Assembly: GCA_036971475.1 (NCBI GenBank)
Contig: JBAIZL010000003.1
Location: forward strand, 53,515,342 to 53,579,341
Reading direction: 5' to 3'
Length of the DNA: 64,000 bases
Origin: Prosapia bicincta
Taxonomy: Eukaryota; Arthropoda; Insecta; Hemiptera; Cercopidae
Shown here: positions 1 through 11,863 of the stretch, in pieces
Layout: every line of letters begins with the position of its first letter
Numbering within the stretch: position 1 is the stretch's first letter
Notes under the pieces: generated by a model
The model's database searches: none
What the model saw: only the letters and a program-made list of their open reading frames with translations
Told to the model about the DNA's origin: nothing
Program-made: the position numbers and the translations under genes

Positions 1-2888
1 ATATAAAGGGAATCAAAAACTTAAAGTAAATAATAAAAACAAACAGACTGGATAGGCAGTCCCCTATGAAGTAAAATAAAACTGCGTAAATTCTGACGAC
101 ATTAAAACAACTTATTTTTCTAATAATTTCAATAATGTTAAAATGAAAATAAAAACAGTGGATATCATGAGGAATCTAAATCTTAAAAAAATTATGAAAA
201 ACAACAGTAGAATAGACAGTCCTGTGTTAAGCAATATAAGACTGCGTAAAATGCTGTCGACATTAAAAACGTTTTATTTTTTTTTAATATTTCAAAAAAA
301 AAAGTAAGTAAAGTGGATACCATTGCGATTCCAAAAATAAAAATAAATATTTAAAACAAACAGTCTGAATAGAATGTGCTGAGTGAAGCCAAACGAGACT
401 GGGTAAAACTTCAACTACAATAAAAACGACCTTATTTTTCAATTAATTTCAAAATTAATAAAATACAAATATGTAAAGTGGTTAAAATGGATATTAAAAA
501 TCTCAAAAAATTACAAAAACAAACAGTCTAGATAGAAAGTGTTTTGTGAAGCATTACAAGACTGCCTAAAACTCTGGCCACATTGATAATGACAATTCTC
601 CTTAATTTGAGAAATGTAGAAAGAAAAAGAAAGTAAAGTGGATATCAAGGGATTCAAAAACCTAAACTAAATAATAAAAACAAATAGACTGGATAGGCAG
701 TCCCCTATGAAGCAAAATAAGACTGCGTAAATTCTGACGACATTAAAAAGGACTTATTTTACTAAGAATTTTAATAATGTTAAAATACAAAAAAAATTGG
801 ATATCATGAGGATTCTAAATCTAAAAAAAATTATGAAACTCAATAGTTGAATAGAAAGTTCTACATAAAGCAAAATAAGACTGCTTAAAACTCTGTCGAC
901 ATTAAAAAGGTTTTATTTTTTTTAATAATTCAAAAATTAAATAATAAGCAAAGTGGATATCATTGCGATTCCAAAAATAAAAATAAATATTTAAAACAAA
1001 CATTCTGATTAGAATGTCCTGAGTGAAGCCAAACAAGACTGGGTAAGGCATCAACGACAATAAAAACTGCGTAAAATCTGACGACATTATAAACGTCTTA
1101 TTTTTCTATTAATTTCAATAATGTTAAATTACAAATTAAAAAAGTGGATATCATGAGGATTCTAAATAAAAAAAAAATTATGAAAACCAACAGTTTAATA
1201 GACAGTCATGCGTACATCAAAATAAGACTGCGTAAAACTCTGTCGACATTTGAAACGTTTTATTTTTTTAAATAGTTCAAAAATTAAAAAAACAGTAAAG
1301 TGGATATCATTGCGATTCCAAAAATAAAAATAAATATTTAAAACAATCAGTCCGAATAGAATGTACTGAGTAAAACCACACAAGACTGGGTAAAACTTCA
1401 ACGACAATAAAAACGACCTTATTTTTCAATTAATTTCAAAACTAATAAAATACAAATAGGTAAAGTGGTTAACATGGATACTCCAAATCTAAAGAAATTA
1501 CAAAAACAAACAGATTAGATAGAATGTGTTTTGTGAAGCAATACAAGACTGCCTACAACTCTGGCGACATTGAAAATGACAATTTTCCTAATTTGAAAAA
1601 TGTTAAAGAAAAGAAAAGTAAAGTGTATACAGGAGATTCAAAAACTAAAACTAAATAATTAAAACAAACAGACTGGATAGATAGTCCCGTATGAAGCAAA
1701 TTAAGACTCCGTAAATTCTGACGACATTAAAAACGTCTCATTGTTCTATTAATTTCAATAATGTAAAATTACAAATAAAAAAAGTGGATATCATGAGGAT
1801 TCTAAATAAAAAAAAAATTATGAAATCCAACAGTTTAATAGACAGTCATGCGTACATCCAAATAAGACTGAGTAAAACTGTCGACATTTAAAACGTTTTT
1901 TTTTTTTTTTTTTAATAATTCAAAAATTAAAAAATAAGTGAAGTGGATATCATTGTGATTCCAAAAATAAAAATAAATATTTAAAACAAACAGTCTGAAT
2001 AGAATGTCCTGAGTGAAGCCAAACAAGTCTTGGTAAAACTTCAACGACAATAAAAACGACCTTATTTTTCAATTATTTTCAAAACTAATAAAATACAAAT
2101 GGGTAAAGTGGTTAAAATGGATATTCCAAATCTAAAAAAATTACAAAAACAAACAGTTTAGATAGAAAGTTTTTTGTGAAGCATTACAAGACTGCCTAAA
2201 ACTCTGGCGACATTGATAATGACAATTTTTTGTTATTTGAGAAATGTTGAAAGAAAAAGAAAGTAAAGTGGATATCAAGGGATTCAAAAACTAAAACTAA
2301 ATAATAAAAACAAACAGACTGGATTGATAGTCCCGTATGAAGCAAATTAAGACTCCGTAAATTCTGACGACATTAAAAACGTCTCATATTTCTATTAATT
2401 TCAATAATGTTAAATTACAAATAAAAAAAGTGGATATCATGAGGATTCTAAATCTAAAAAAAATTATGAAACCAACAGTTGAATAGAAAGTCCTGTGTAA
2501 AGCAAAATAAGACTGCGTAAAACTCTGCCGACATTTAAAACGTTTTATTTTTTTTAATAATTCAAAAATTAAAAAAAAAGTAAAGTGGATATCATTGCGA
2601 TTCTAAAAATAAAAATACATATTTAAAACAAACAGTATGAATAGAATGTCCTGAGTGAAGCCAAACAAGTCTTGGTAAAACTTCAACGACAATAAAAACG
2701 ACCTTATTTTTCAATTATTTTCAAAACTAATAAAATACAAATAGGTAAAGTGGTTAACATGGATACTCCAAATCTAAAAAAATTACAAAAAACAAATAGT
2801 CTAGGTAGAATGTGTTGTGAAGCAATACAAGACTGCCTACATCTCTGGCGACATTGATAATGACAATTTTTTCGTAATTTGAAAGATG
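1..2888. repeat. Tetrameric higher-order satellite array (copy 1, cut by window edge)
   Basis: Tandem monomers of about 155-165 bp. Four monomer types recur in the order A-B-C-D, told apart by the words after AAAGTGG: A has ATATCATGAGGATTC, B ATATCATTGCGATTCC, C TTAACATGGATACTCC, D ATATCAAGGGATTC. Type A occurs near 157, 795, 1141, 1781 and 2427, giving a higher-order period of about 640-645 bp; the 795 to 1141 unit has lost C and D. All monomers share a GACTGCGTAAAACTCTG-like block followed by a CGACATTAAAAACG block. Short reading frames on the minus strand repeat with the period and are not genes. The array ends abruptly at the mariner remnant. Confidence 0.95.
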
Positions 2889-4016
2889 CGTAATTTGGTA
2901 TACATGCCCCTGAAGTATGACACAATTTTCAGCTTAGACGTTTTTTCATGAGCTCGGTGATTTTCGATTGTTAAAAAAATGGATCAAAGAATTTGTATTA
3001 AGTTTTGCGTACAAAATGAAATAAAGTGTAACAAAGTGTGCGAAATATTAACAAAGACCTATGAAGAGTCTGCTATGGAAAATAAAACAAATATTTACGA
3101 GTGGAATAAGCGTTTCCAAAATGGCCGTGAAGACGTTGACGATGATGAACAAGGACATCAACAACCGATGAAAACGTGGAAAAAGTGGAAGCAATGGTTA
3201 TGAATGATCACCAAATCACAATCAGAGAAGTTGCTGATGATGTTGGCGTATCGACTGGCTCATGCCATGACATTTTTGCATATATTTTGGAATGGAAGTT
3301 GCTCAGGAATCACTAAATGAAGTCAGCAATAATGCAGAATTACTGAAACGTATTATAACAGGCGACGAAACATGGGTTTACGGATATGATGTCGAAACAA
3401 AGGCTTAATCGCCCCAGTGGAAGCATTCTGGCTCTCCAAGACCAAAAAAGGCAAGTGCGGTCGAGCGTCAAGGTTATGCTTACTGTGTTCTTTGATTTTA
3501 ATGGCACAGTGCATCATGAATTCTTGCCACAAGGTCAAACGATCAATAAAGTGTACTATCTACAAGTTCAATGCCGTTTGTGTGAAGCAGTGCGAAGAAA
3601 ACGTTAGTTTGTGGCAAAACAATTTATGGCTTTTGCATCACAATAATGCATTGGCTCACACATCGTCACTTTTTCGTGATATTTTGGCGAAAAATAACAC
3701 TGTAATGATGCCCCAACCTCCATATTCACCAGACATGACCCATGACCCCTTGTGGCTTTTTCCTTTTTCTAAAAATAAAAAAAACCTTAAAGGGCCGTCG
3801 TTTCACAAGCATTGATGACATTAAAAGTGCACTGCTGAAAGAGCTCAAAGCTATCCCAAAGATCGAGTTCCAGAAGCGTTTTGAGAATTGGAAAAAGCGC
3901 TGGCATAAGTGCATAATATCTAGTGGAGACTACTTTGAAGGGAACAATATTGATGTAGATGAATAAATATTTTTTTCATAAAAAGAAAATTCCAGGTATT
4001 TTTTGAACACACCTAG
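2889..4016 (+). mobile_element. Degenerate mariner-family DNA transposon
   Basis: Remains of a mariner transposase in several frames. The N-terminal helix-turn-helix part is at 2979-3203 (starts MDQRICIKFC, with NGREDVDDDE). The first catalytic block ITGDETW is near 3358, an FFDFNGTVHHEFLP block near 3490, then HHNNALAH near 3640 and YSPDM near 3724, and the C-terminal part at 3742-3966. In live mariners the second block reads HHDNA and the third ends in an aspartate; here they read HHNNA and CGFF, so two of three catalytic aspartates are gone. There are also in-frame stops and frameshifts. The 3' end looks intact: reading inward it is CTAGGTGTGTTCAAAAAA next to a TA. No matching 5' inverted repeat was found. 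It sits exactly at the satellite border. Confidence 0.9.
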
Positions 4017-4068
4017 TATGCAACTATATTGATAAACTATATTGACTAAAACAAATTTTAAAACTTAC

Positions 4069-4413
4069 CTCATCTTGACCTTCCTTTGCTGCAATATGAA
4101 GTGGTGTATACAGATCCTTAGTAGTAGCATCAATAGAAGCACCATGTTGTAGTAAAAGCATAACAATATCACTGTTACCTAATCTGGATGCAACATGTAA
4201 AGGCGTTTGTTCTTCTCTAGCTCGTGCATCTACACTGGCATTATTACGTAGTAGTATCCTTACAATATCCGTTTGATTAGCTCGAGCAGCAAGATGTAGT
4301 GGTGTCTCTCCTCGTACAGTGGCTATATCAGGACTGGCGTCATGTTGTAATAGGTAGATTGCAATATTCATACAACCCATAAAGCTTGCAACATGCAGAG
4401 GTGTCAGTCCAGA
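4069..4413 (-). CDS. Ankyrin exon, ANK repeats about 12 to 15 (first half)
   Basis: Internal exon of 345 bp, 115 codons, phase 0 at both ends. The acceptor is CTGTTATAG at 4414-4422 and the donor GAG|GTAAGT at 4063-4071. It starts [14 protein letters not shown] and ends [13 protein letters not shown]; each repeat carries the TPLHxAA motif. Ankyrins use 24 such repeats to tie membrane proteins to the spectrin skeleton. From the known repeat order of ankyrins this exon follows the one at 8258-8554. Its end, EGQDE, continues in phase into [11 protein letters not shown], which is encoded at 15756-15905, upstream in transcription order. Family assignment is strong; the exact paralogue is not resolved. 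Confidence 0.95.
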
Positions 4414-5668
4414 CTATAACAGTGATTTTAAGGTAAAACTTTAATAATCAGAAAACTGTAAGGTTTACACATTTTTAATTTATCATAGTTCATTACCCAT
4501 AAATATATTTTTTTTAAATTAAAGTATTAAGATATTAATTTAATTAAAAAATTAAAAACCTTCTGAATTTAAAATATGTTTGAAAAAATTGAATTTCTCC
4601 CACACATACTATTTCTAAATTCTGAATTTTAATATTCTTAATTATTCTGAAATTAAATACAAGGTTTGGAAAACTTTGCATGATTTTAATTAGGTTTAAA
4701 ATAGTATTATTTACTTTAAACTTTTATTTTATTTGATCTTGAAGCAAAAATCAATTATATTCAAGTATACCACTGCTTAAAATATTAAATAAAAAATATA
4801 TGTTGGTAACAACAGACCAAACATACAAACAAAATATCAAAGACTTTATTCCAAGTAGTATTCCTACTCTAGCAAACCCTAAGGAGGTCTACTTGAACAT
4901 ATTGCCATTTCAAGTTACTACCTTTAGAGGCTTGTAACTTAAAAAAAAAAACTCGCTCGTAAAACACTGCTGTTTCCTAATGATTCAAAACATTTCTTGT
5001 GCTACTTGTTCGTAACCTGTGAGTTCTGTATCTGAATACTTCCTTATCACTTTAACTGACTGAAAACATCAGATTAACTTCCATTGATGTCTGAAAACAC
5101 TTTCTATTTGGTGTTGGTAGACAATTTAGATGATTTTCATAGTGTATTTAGCTCTTCACTTAGTATAATAACAAAAGTTGTTCCTCCTGCTTCAAGCTTT
5201 ATGTTTGTAAATATTTGTATAACATATCTCCACGGTGTAATATTTTCAAATTTTAAGTCTAATAATGATACTGAAATATATTTTAATTGACTAATGTGTC
5301 AGGTGATAATAAATGTGCATGTGACTGTGATTTCGGTCTAAATTTACATATCAAAGTGTGCAAGTGACTTCAACATCATTCCTGGATCAAAGGGAGATTG
5401 ACATGCAACATGTACAATTTTTGACAGTTTCAATGTAGAATAGCTACAACTGATAATACATTATATACTATTAGTAATATTTAGGATAACAATGGTAGAA
5501 GCTACTAAAACAATGGATTTTTGTCAAAATTGTTTGAGTTTTAATATATCTGAAATACTGCTTTTGACTTATTGGTATCTGGTATGATACCAATAACATA
5601 CTAACAGCTGTTGAAAACAGAAATGCTTAAAAATGTTAGCAAGCTTTGAAATTACTTAAAAATTAAAC
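4414..5668. other. Intron of the ankyrin gene, no feature seen
   Basis: AT-rich sequence between the ankyrin exon and the small PLE-derived insert. A 68-codon open frame at 5084-5290 has no recognisable motif and is probably chance. No exon, RNA gene or repeat could be supported. Confidence 0.6.
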
Positions 5669-5679
5669 TAACTAATGTG

Positions 5680-6040
5680 ACTAAACTAATTTTACACTAT
5701 TTAACTAAGTGAATACGTAATTGCTTACTTACTGACGTTTCAAAACGATCGTTCCTTTTACGAAACTAACCTTCTACTAGCAGCTTTTAGCTCTTTACAA
5801 ACGGTATGACAGGGTTGGATTTATGACATTAGGTGAAGTGTCGGCATCTTGTGTGATGTATTTGAAAAGACTATTGGCTTCAAAGTGTGTGTGGTCATAA
5901 AGTATATTTTCCCTGTCGTAAAAAGAACGATCGTTTTGAAACGCGTCAGCAAGTAAGCAATTACGTATTCACTTAGTTAAGTAGTGTAAAAATAGTTTAA
6001 TCAGTGAATTGAAGATGATTACATCAAGAAACTTCAACTT
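5680..6040 (-). mobile_element. Short non-autonomous Penelope-like element with inverted ends and 11-bp target duplication
   Basis: Flanked by the 11-bp direct repeat TAACTAATGTG (5669-5679 and 6041-6051). The centre, read on the minus strand, matches the 3' end of the PLE at 43060-44190, including the coding tail around PTLSYRF and the following untranslated region. The last 70 or so bases (GTAAGCAATTACGTATTCAC and neighbours) appear at both ends in opposite orientation, so the insert is the element's 3' piece capped by an inverted copy of its own terminal repeat. It is too short to encode a protein and would rely on a complete PLE for movement. Confidence 0.85.
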
Positions 6041-6314
6041 TAACTAATGTGGATGCATTGACGTGTTTATAGTTTGTATACTAATATCCCACATGAATAA
6101 TAATAAATTCAATGTTATTAGTCAAATAATACAATTTTTTTAAACAAAATAGTTTGGTCCTATTATAATTAGTACAGATTCAAACTGCTCAGAATGCTTC
6201 ATTTCAATAACTCTAATTTTTAAACCGATGAGTTTATTGATTAGATTTATTATTTGCACTCTCAACAAACTTTTTCTATACAACCTATTTCAAAATATTA
6301 ACACATTCTGTGTT

Positions 6315-6566
6315 CACAACAACTTAAAGCAACTGTGGCGTAAATGTTTATATTAATTAAAACAACCTCTCACCACAAATTCAACAAATTTTGTTTTAAC
6401 CTTATGTACATTTCGACTACAAAGTAATCATCTTCTGAGGTATATTTACAAATAACAGTTATTTGTAAAAATACCTCTGAAGATGATTACTTTGTAGTCG
6501 AAATCTACATAAGGTTAAAATAAAATTTGTTGAATTTGTGGTGAGAGGTTGTTTTAATTAATATAA
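6315..6566. mobile_element. Palindromic element with hammerhead-like arms and 12-bp target duplication
   Basis: Direct repeats ACATTCTGTGTT at 6303-6314 and 6567-6578 bracket the insert. From about 6345 to 6566 it is a near-perfect palindrome centred near 6457, with arms of about 110 bp. Each arm, read outward, holds the series CAGAAGA or CTGAAGA, a 6-bp hairpin, GAAA, a TCTACAT or TGTACAT block and AAGGT. The whole transcript could fold into one long hairpin. The same layout is seen at 23541-23922. Confidence 0.85.
6473..6515 (+). ncRNA. Hammerhead ribozyme-like motif, slightly decayed
   Basis: Core CTGAAGA (6477-6483), one extra T, stem II GATTAC/GTAGTC with loop TTT (6485-6499), then GAAA (6500-6503). 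Stem I is ACCT (6473-6476) with AGGT (6512-6515). Stem III would be ATCTACAT, which has one mismatch compared with the clean palindrome ATGTACAT in the opposite arm. In the opposite arm stem III is perfect but the core reads CAGAAGA. Each strand therefore has one defect, and activity is doubtful. Confidence 0.6.
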
Positions 6567-6578
6567 ACATTCTGTGTT

Positions 6579-8257
6579 AATAGAATGAAGAAACCTTGTT
6601 TCTCACTTTTATTATCTCATTATAAATTTTGCCCTCTATAGGTTTACAAACTTGTAACTATATCTATTAGGATATCTATAAACAAAGTTGCCTGATAAAG
6701 CGGACATTGAGGTAACTTTATAGCCCAGACACAAACTTTTCGCAACAGCAGTATACGATGCTATCTTTAGCCAAGAATTAGACATCCAGAATATAAACAT
6801 CACCTAACTATTGCTAATAATACTAACAATTTTTAAAAACTGCAATGTTCTAGTTGTAGTTACTGTGCAACTCACAATATTTAGTACTTGCCCTAGTAGT
6901 TCAGCCACATATTACAGCCTTACTGATCGTAGTAATTTTTTGTATAAAGCAATCTTGATAGAAACCTAATTAAAAATACTCTAGAAGTTTTGGTTACAAT
7001 ACTATTTGTTATCTTCAAGTGGTATTCTAGTGCTGTCTGACAATATTCATTATAGCTACATTTGCTGGTTTGTCATTATTATTGTGGTGCAGAGTGATGG
7101 TTCAATCATTAGCAACATAACGAAATTCTATTCACAAATTCACCACAAAACAGTTATTAGTTTTAAAAAAAGTGTTTGTAAACTCTATAAAAAAATTAGA
7201 TTATATCAACATATTCTGGAACAGAGCTCCAGTGAAATACTTGAACAAACACACCTCAGATGACAACACTGAGTTTACATGAAAAGAAAATGTTAAAAAC
7301 GAACAAACACACTTGTGGTTTTGTTAAATTTAGAGAATATATGGCTGCTAGATGATCATAACTGGGCTTAGATTAGTAACTTTTTTCTCATATTTCATAT
7401 AAAGCTAACATCTAAGACCCACATTTTAATTATCATATTCAATCAGTTGATTAGCCAACTAAATTTCAATGGAAAGTTCCTAAAATGTGTATAACTAAAC
7501 TTGTATCTCATTAAATACCATAAATATTTATTACCTTGAACAATTTATCAATTTTTGCTTTTTGTTCTAATGAAAGTACAGGACATGGTTTTTATTGCAA
7601 TGTATAACTGCCACAGTACAGTATTTGATGTCCCACAAATTTGCAATGAGCAGCTGCAGCTATTTGTTAGCGAGACACCATTGCATGGGCTGTTTCACAT
7701 TATATATCCTTTCTTACACTCTACAATATAAATTTAAACTGACTTCGACCACTAAAATTACACTGTGAAGATATAATTAATTAGGATTTCTTTAATTCAA
7801 GAGGTACACAAATCCCTGAAATTAATGATTAGTAAAGTGTATAAGTACAAACTCTATGAGTTTTCCTGAGATAATGAAGTTAAGGCTCACAATTTCGAAA
7901 AAGAAAAACAGGTGGAGAGTGTTTTGGAATAAGGAATAAAAGAAGCTGATGATTTTGGCTCAGGAATATAATTCATAGCATCACAACAATGCTAAGCAAA
8001 ACATGTCCGGTAAAGATTGTCAATAGCTATGATTTTCAATAGTGGCTGATTTCTATGAAGATAACAGCCTATTCACTTTAAACATACCTTAATATATATT
8101 GACATTTTGCAAAAAAGTAGAAGTTCATGCAATTTATGGAATTAAAGAAAAATTCATCATAGAATAAAAATGGTATTTGTTTTAAAAAAACACAATTTGT
8201 AGTTAAGTAGTATATAATTTAGTGACAATTAGCTTTAACTGGGTTGTTAATACAAAC
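6579..8257. other. Ankyrin intron, no feature seen
   Basis: AT-rich DNA with many stops in all frames. The open frame at 7006-7263 shows no motif and codes for a composition expected by chance. Nothing further can be supported. Confidence 0.6.
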
Positions 8258-8554
8258 CTCAGTGGTAGCTCCAATGGATGCTCCATATTTCAGTAACAGT
8301 TCTACTACTTTGATTCTATTCTTCTTACAAGCAATATGCAATGGTGTGAATCCATTTAGTGCTCTAGCATTAGGGTCAGCCTTTCGATCGAGTAACAGCT
8401 TTGCTACTCTAGCATGCCCACAATGGGCAGCAACATGGAGTGCGGTTAAGTAGTCAACAGTCACTTCATCCACAGGAGCTCCATGGTAGAGAAGAATCCT
8501 TGCAGCATCCACGTGATCACCTTGGGATGCCATGTGCAAAGGTGATAGACCATT
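8258..8554 (-). CDS. Ankyrin exon, ANK repeats 9-11
   Basis: Exon of 297 bp, exactly three 33-residue ankyrin repeats, phase 0. Acceptor TTTAAACAG before AATGGTCTATC; donor ACTGAG|GTTTGT. It begins [15 protein letters not shown], contains [13 protein letters not shown] and [18 protein letters not shown], and ends GASIGATTE. These are among the most conserved ankyrin repeats in animals. The exon joins in phase to KTK at the end of 10635-10832 and to [10 protein letters not shown] at 4413, so exons 10832, 8554 and 4413 run in the expected order on the minus strand. Confidence 0.95.
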
Positions 8555-8919
8555 CTGTTTAAAAAAAACATTTCTTGTTAGTTTTACTGATATATATTGA
8601 GTTTTATTAGCATCAATTACAATATTTTTTCTTCCAAGGAATATTTCATTATTTATTTAATGTTACTTAAAACTAAATTAATAATTACTATGAATGAAAC
8701 ATTTAAGATATAAAAGCAATTTATTTTTAATCATGCTTTTGACATTACGATCCGTAACAGTGATAAGTTAAATTTCCTTATGGCACCAATTATACACAAT
8801 ATCAGCAAACATATTTTGAAGTCAGGCAAGATTTTTATTTAAATATTATGGATACAGTAAAATCTCTTCTTGTGTATATTTTCATTGTATGGAATTCTCT
8901 ACTTTATGAACAAATTTTT

Positions 8920-9453
8920 AATCCCTAGTCCTGTGAAATAAGGATGTCTGATTAAAACTGTTTCAATCCGGATTTACATAAATACTGCCCTAAAATATAC
9001 TCAGTTTTAATACCAGGTCTGAGAAATAAGGATGCCTTATTAAAACTGTTTCAATACGGATTCACATAAATACTGCCCTAAAATACACTCAGTTTTAATA
9101 CCAGGTCTGAGAAATAAGGATGCCTTATTAAAACTGTTTCAATACGGATTCACATAAATACTGCCCTAAAATACACTCAGTTTTAATACCAGGTCTGAGA
9201 AATAAGGATGCCTTATTAAAACTGTTTCAATCCGGATTTACATAAATACTGCCCTAAAATATACTCAGTTTTAATACCAGGCCTGAGAAATAAGGATGCC
9301 TTATTAAAACTGTTTCTATATGGATTTACATAAATACTGCCCTAAAATATACTCAGTTTTAATACCAGGTCTGAGAAATAAGGATGCCTTATTAAAACTG
9401 TTTCAATACGGATTCACATAAATACTGCCCTAAAATACACTCAGTTTTAATAC
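8920..9453. repeat. 88-bp minisatellite, about six copies
   Basis: Successive TACCAGG words at 9011, 9099 and 9187 give an 88-bp period. Each unit has GAAATAAGGATGCCTTATTA, AAACTGTTTCAAT, ACATAAATACTGCCC and ACTCAGTTTTAATACC. The first copy is the most diverged. Copies alternate between CCGGATTTAC and ACGGATTCAC forms, which suggests duplication of blocks of more than one unit. It lies in the intron between ankyrin exons. Confidence 0.9.
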
Positions 9454-10634
9454 AGACACTATAGTTGCTATTTTCAGTCCTAAAATTAAAATAAATCAAA
9501 AGAAATAATTTATTTTTCAGTCCTGTGTACAAAAAATTTTATGTTGAGAGTGAAAAAATGCAAAGAAAAGTTACTGTGTTAGTAGATATGAAAGGCCATT
9601 CTCCCTAATGTAGACTGTAGTAGAATAATTGCCTACAGTCAAAACAACTGAAGAAAATAACAAATTCCTGGTATCGTTTACTAACCTGCAGCTATCCAGA
9701 TTAATTCCAAGATGCAATTAAAAGAAACATTGAAGTGAGCTGATTTATCTCTTGAAATAAAGATGAAATAGGTTTCACAATTATTGGTAATTTATTTTTA
9801 CATTTGAAACTTGTAAAATTATACATTTATAGTTTGTAACACTAGAAGAATTATGCAAAGTCAAAATACAGACTATTTGACTGCTAACCCTCTTTTTCCA
9901 AAAGACCAACGGGCTACATGAGCAGCAGACTACTTCCAGCAGCTGCCCACCCTCAACCAGGCTATGTTATGTTTTGGCTCTATTGATTCTCTGATCTCAG
10001 CTGTCCAAATATGTAGCTTATTTGTAAAAATTCAAGACATTACTGATGACTTGTACCTGGTTGTCGGGTATTGTGATATGAGTGTGTGTATGATTAAAAA
10101 AGTTTATGTCAGCTTTTTAGGCAATACAATCCTTTAAGTAACCAGCAGTCAACTTGTTAAATCTCAAAATATAAATAATTAATTAATGAATTTATAAATT
10201 GTCCATGTATTTTACTTCACAACTACTTTTTTTAAATTCCAATAAAGGATTGGGCCTTTTCAAGGTGTCAAACATTTTTCAGACAATTTAAATCCGTATT
10301 ATCTGACTGTTATTTATTGAGCTATCTGAATATTGGAATCCTACAAACAATGAATACAGTGCCAAACAAATTTGGTGAATTGCAGTCACTGTTTGGGAAA
10401 TTTTACTTTATATATAGTCTTGTCATGCAGATGCTATACATCAGCATATGTTAGATAAGAATTAAAAAATTAGAAATAGTTTTTTTAGAAATTAGTACAG
10501 TATTACAGTGTGTAAAATAAAAAAAACGAATCATTTACAAAAAGCTTGCAAAAATTTAAATAAAAAATCACTATTCATTTGACGTGAATAAATGATACAC
10601 ATTGTATAAGGAGAACTTGAGTTTTGTTTCTCAC
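9454..10634. other. Ankyrin intron, no feature seen
   Basis: No open frame of note, no repeat and no RNA motif recognised. A slightly less AT-rich patch around 9890-9960 has no coding signal I could support. Confidence 0.55.
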
Positions 10635-10832
10635 CTTTGTCTTTGAACAGAGTGGTGCCTTATTTTCAACCAATAGATCTACAACTTGATCATGTCCAGA
10701 TCTAGCAGCACAGTGTAATGGTGTCAAGCCATCTCGAGTCTTGGCTTCAATATCAGCACCTTTCTCTATAAGCAGAGCAACCATTGAAAGCTTTCCCCAC
10801 TTGGCTGCAACATGTAACGGCGTTATGTTGTG
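10635..10832 (-). CDS. Ankyrin exon, ANK repeats 7-8
   Basis: Exon of 198 bp, two repeats of 33 residues, phase 0. Acceptor TTGTTGTTTCAG before CACAACATAACG; donor ACAAAG|GTGAGA. It begins [13 protein letters not shown], contains the strongly conserved [19 protein letters not shown], and ends APLCSKTK. Sizes of 198 and 297 bp, multiples of 99, are typical of ankyrin membrane-binding domain exons. This is the earliest repeat of the gene found in the window; repeats 1-6 are not present. Confidence 0.95.
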
Positions 10833-11859
10833 CTGAAACAACAAAAGGTCTGTTAAATAGATTTAGGATAATTTTGATCTCAAGTAATTGGGAGGTTGTT
10901 TTTCAGATGTGTTAAGTCATACAGAGTATCTTGAAATCTAATGAGCAATTTACTGACTAGGTCTACAACAGTCCTGGTTTTAACTGAACCAAATCTTAAA
11001 TTATAAAAAAAGTTAAGACTACAGAAGTATTGAGAAGTTTATAACAATACTGATGCTTTAAAAGTGTGAATCGGTCACTGAAAACATTTACAGAACAAGC
11101 ATTTGATCAAAAGGCAATTCTAGGACATACCTAGAGGAAATTACAAGAATTGGCTAAAGAGTAACATGTTTTGATTCATGCTTGAACATTTTGGTAAAGA
11201 AGTAAGCTATATTCAGAAAAAACAAATATATACCTAAAATGTATGAATGCTCTTGTTGAGTCAACCACATATGACTTCATCTTACCAAATTTATTTTATC
11301 TAGTATTTATAGCAATTTATTGAAATAGATAGTAACATTATTAGATTGTTTTTACAGAATCATGTCATATAATAAAATTAATGAAATTATTCAAGCTGTT
11401 ACAACTTATGAATACACAGGAACAAATGTGTTGTAGCAAAAAATAATTTTTTTACATACTGCACAATAATTTCAAATTTTGATAAACACTGTATTTGAGA
11501 AAAATACAATTATTCAAAATAGAAATATTGAAAAAGAAATTAATATACCTCAAGATTATTACAAAACTAAAACAGTTGGACCAACAAAGCTGATAAATCG
11601 CTATTTCGATTATATTAAACAAATATAACTATACAAAAGCTTAACAATAATACTTTAATTTAATTTTAACTTTTAAAAATTATCTTAATAAAAAAAATTA
11701 GTTTAGAATGTTTTAAAATTGGGTGGACTTTAAACTACTGAAGCCACATAGTAGAATATTATTATCAAATGCAGCACACATTTTTTTCTCTAAATGTCAA
11801 CATGTGGTCTAAGAATAAGATAAACATGCTGCAAAAATACAACATAAAGCTATTGGTTT
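10833..11859. other. Ankyrin intron, no feature seen
   Basis: AT-rich sequence up to the TTAA that marks the piggyBac insertion. No exon or repeat could be supported. Confidence 0.55.
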
Positions 11860-11863
11860 TTAA

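Noticed and set aside
902..2925. Repeated 60-75 codon minus-strand frames (FYPVLCGFTQ... type) in the satellite
   Set aside because: They recur with the satellite period, vary by frameshifts, and are predicted by the repeat sequence itself.
8244..8453. Plus-strand frame opposite the ankyrin exon
   Set aside because: Antisense shadow of the ankyrin exon, which has conserved repeats and splice sites.
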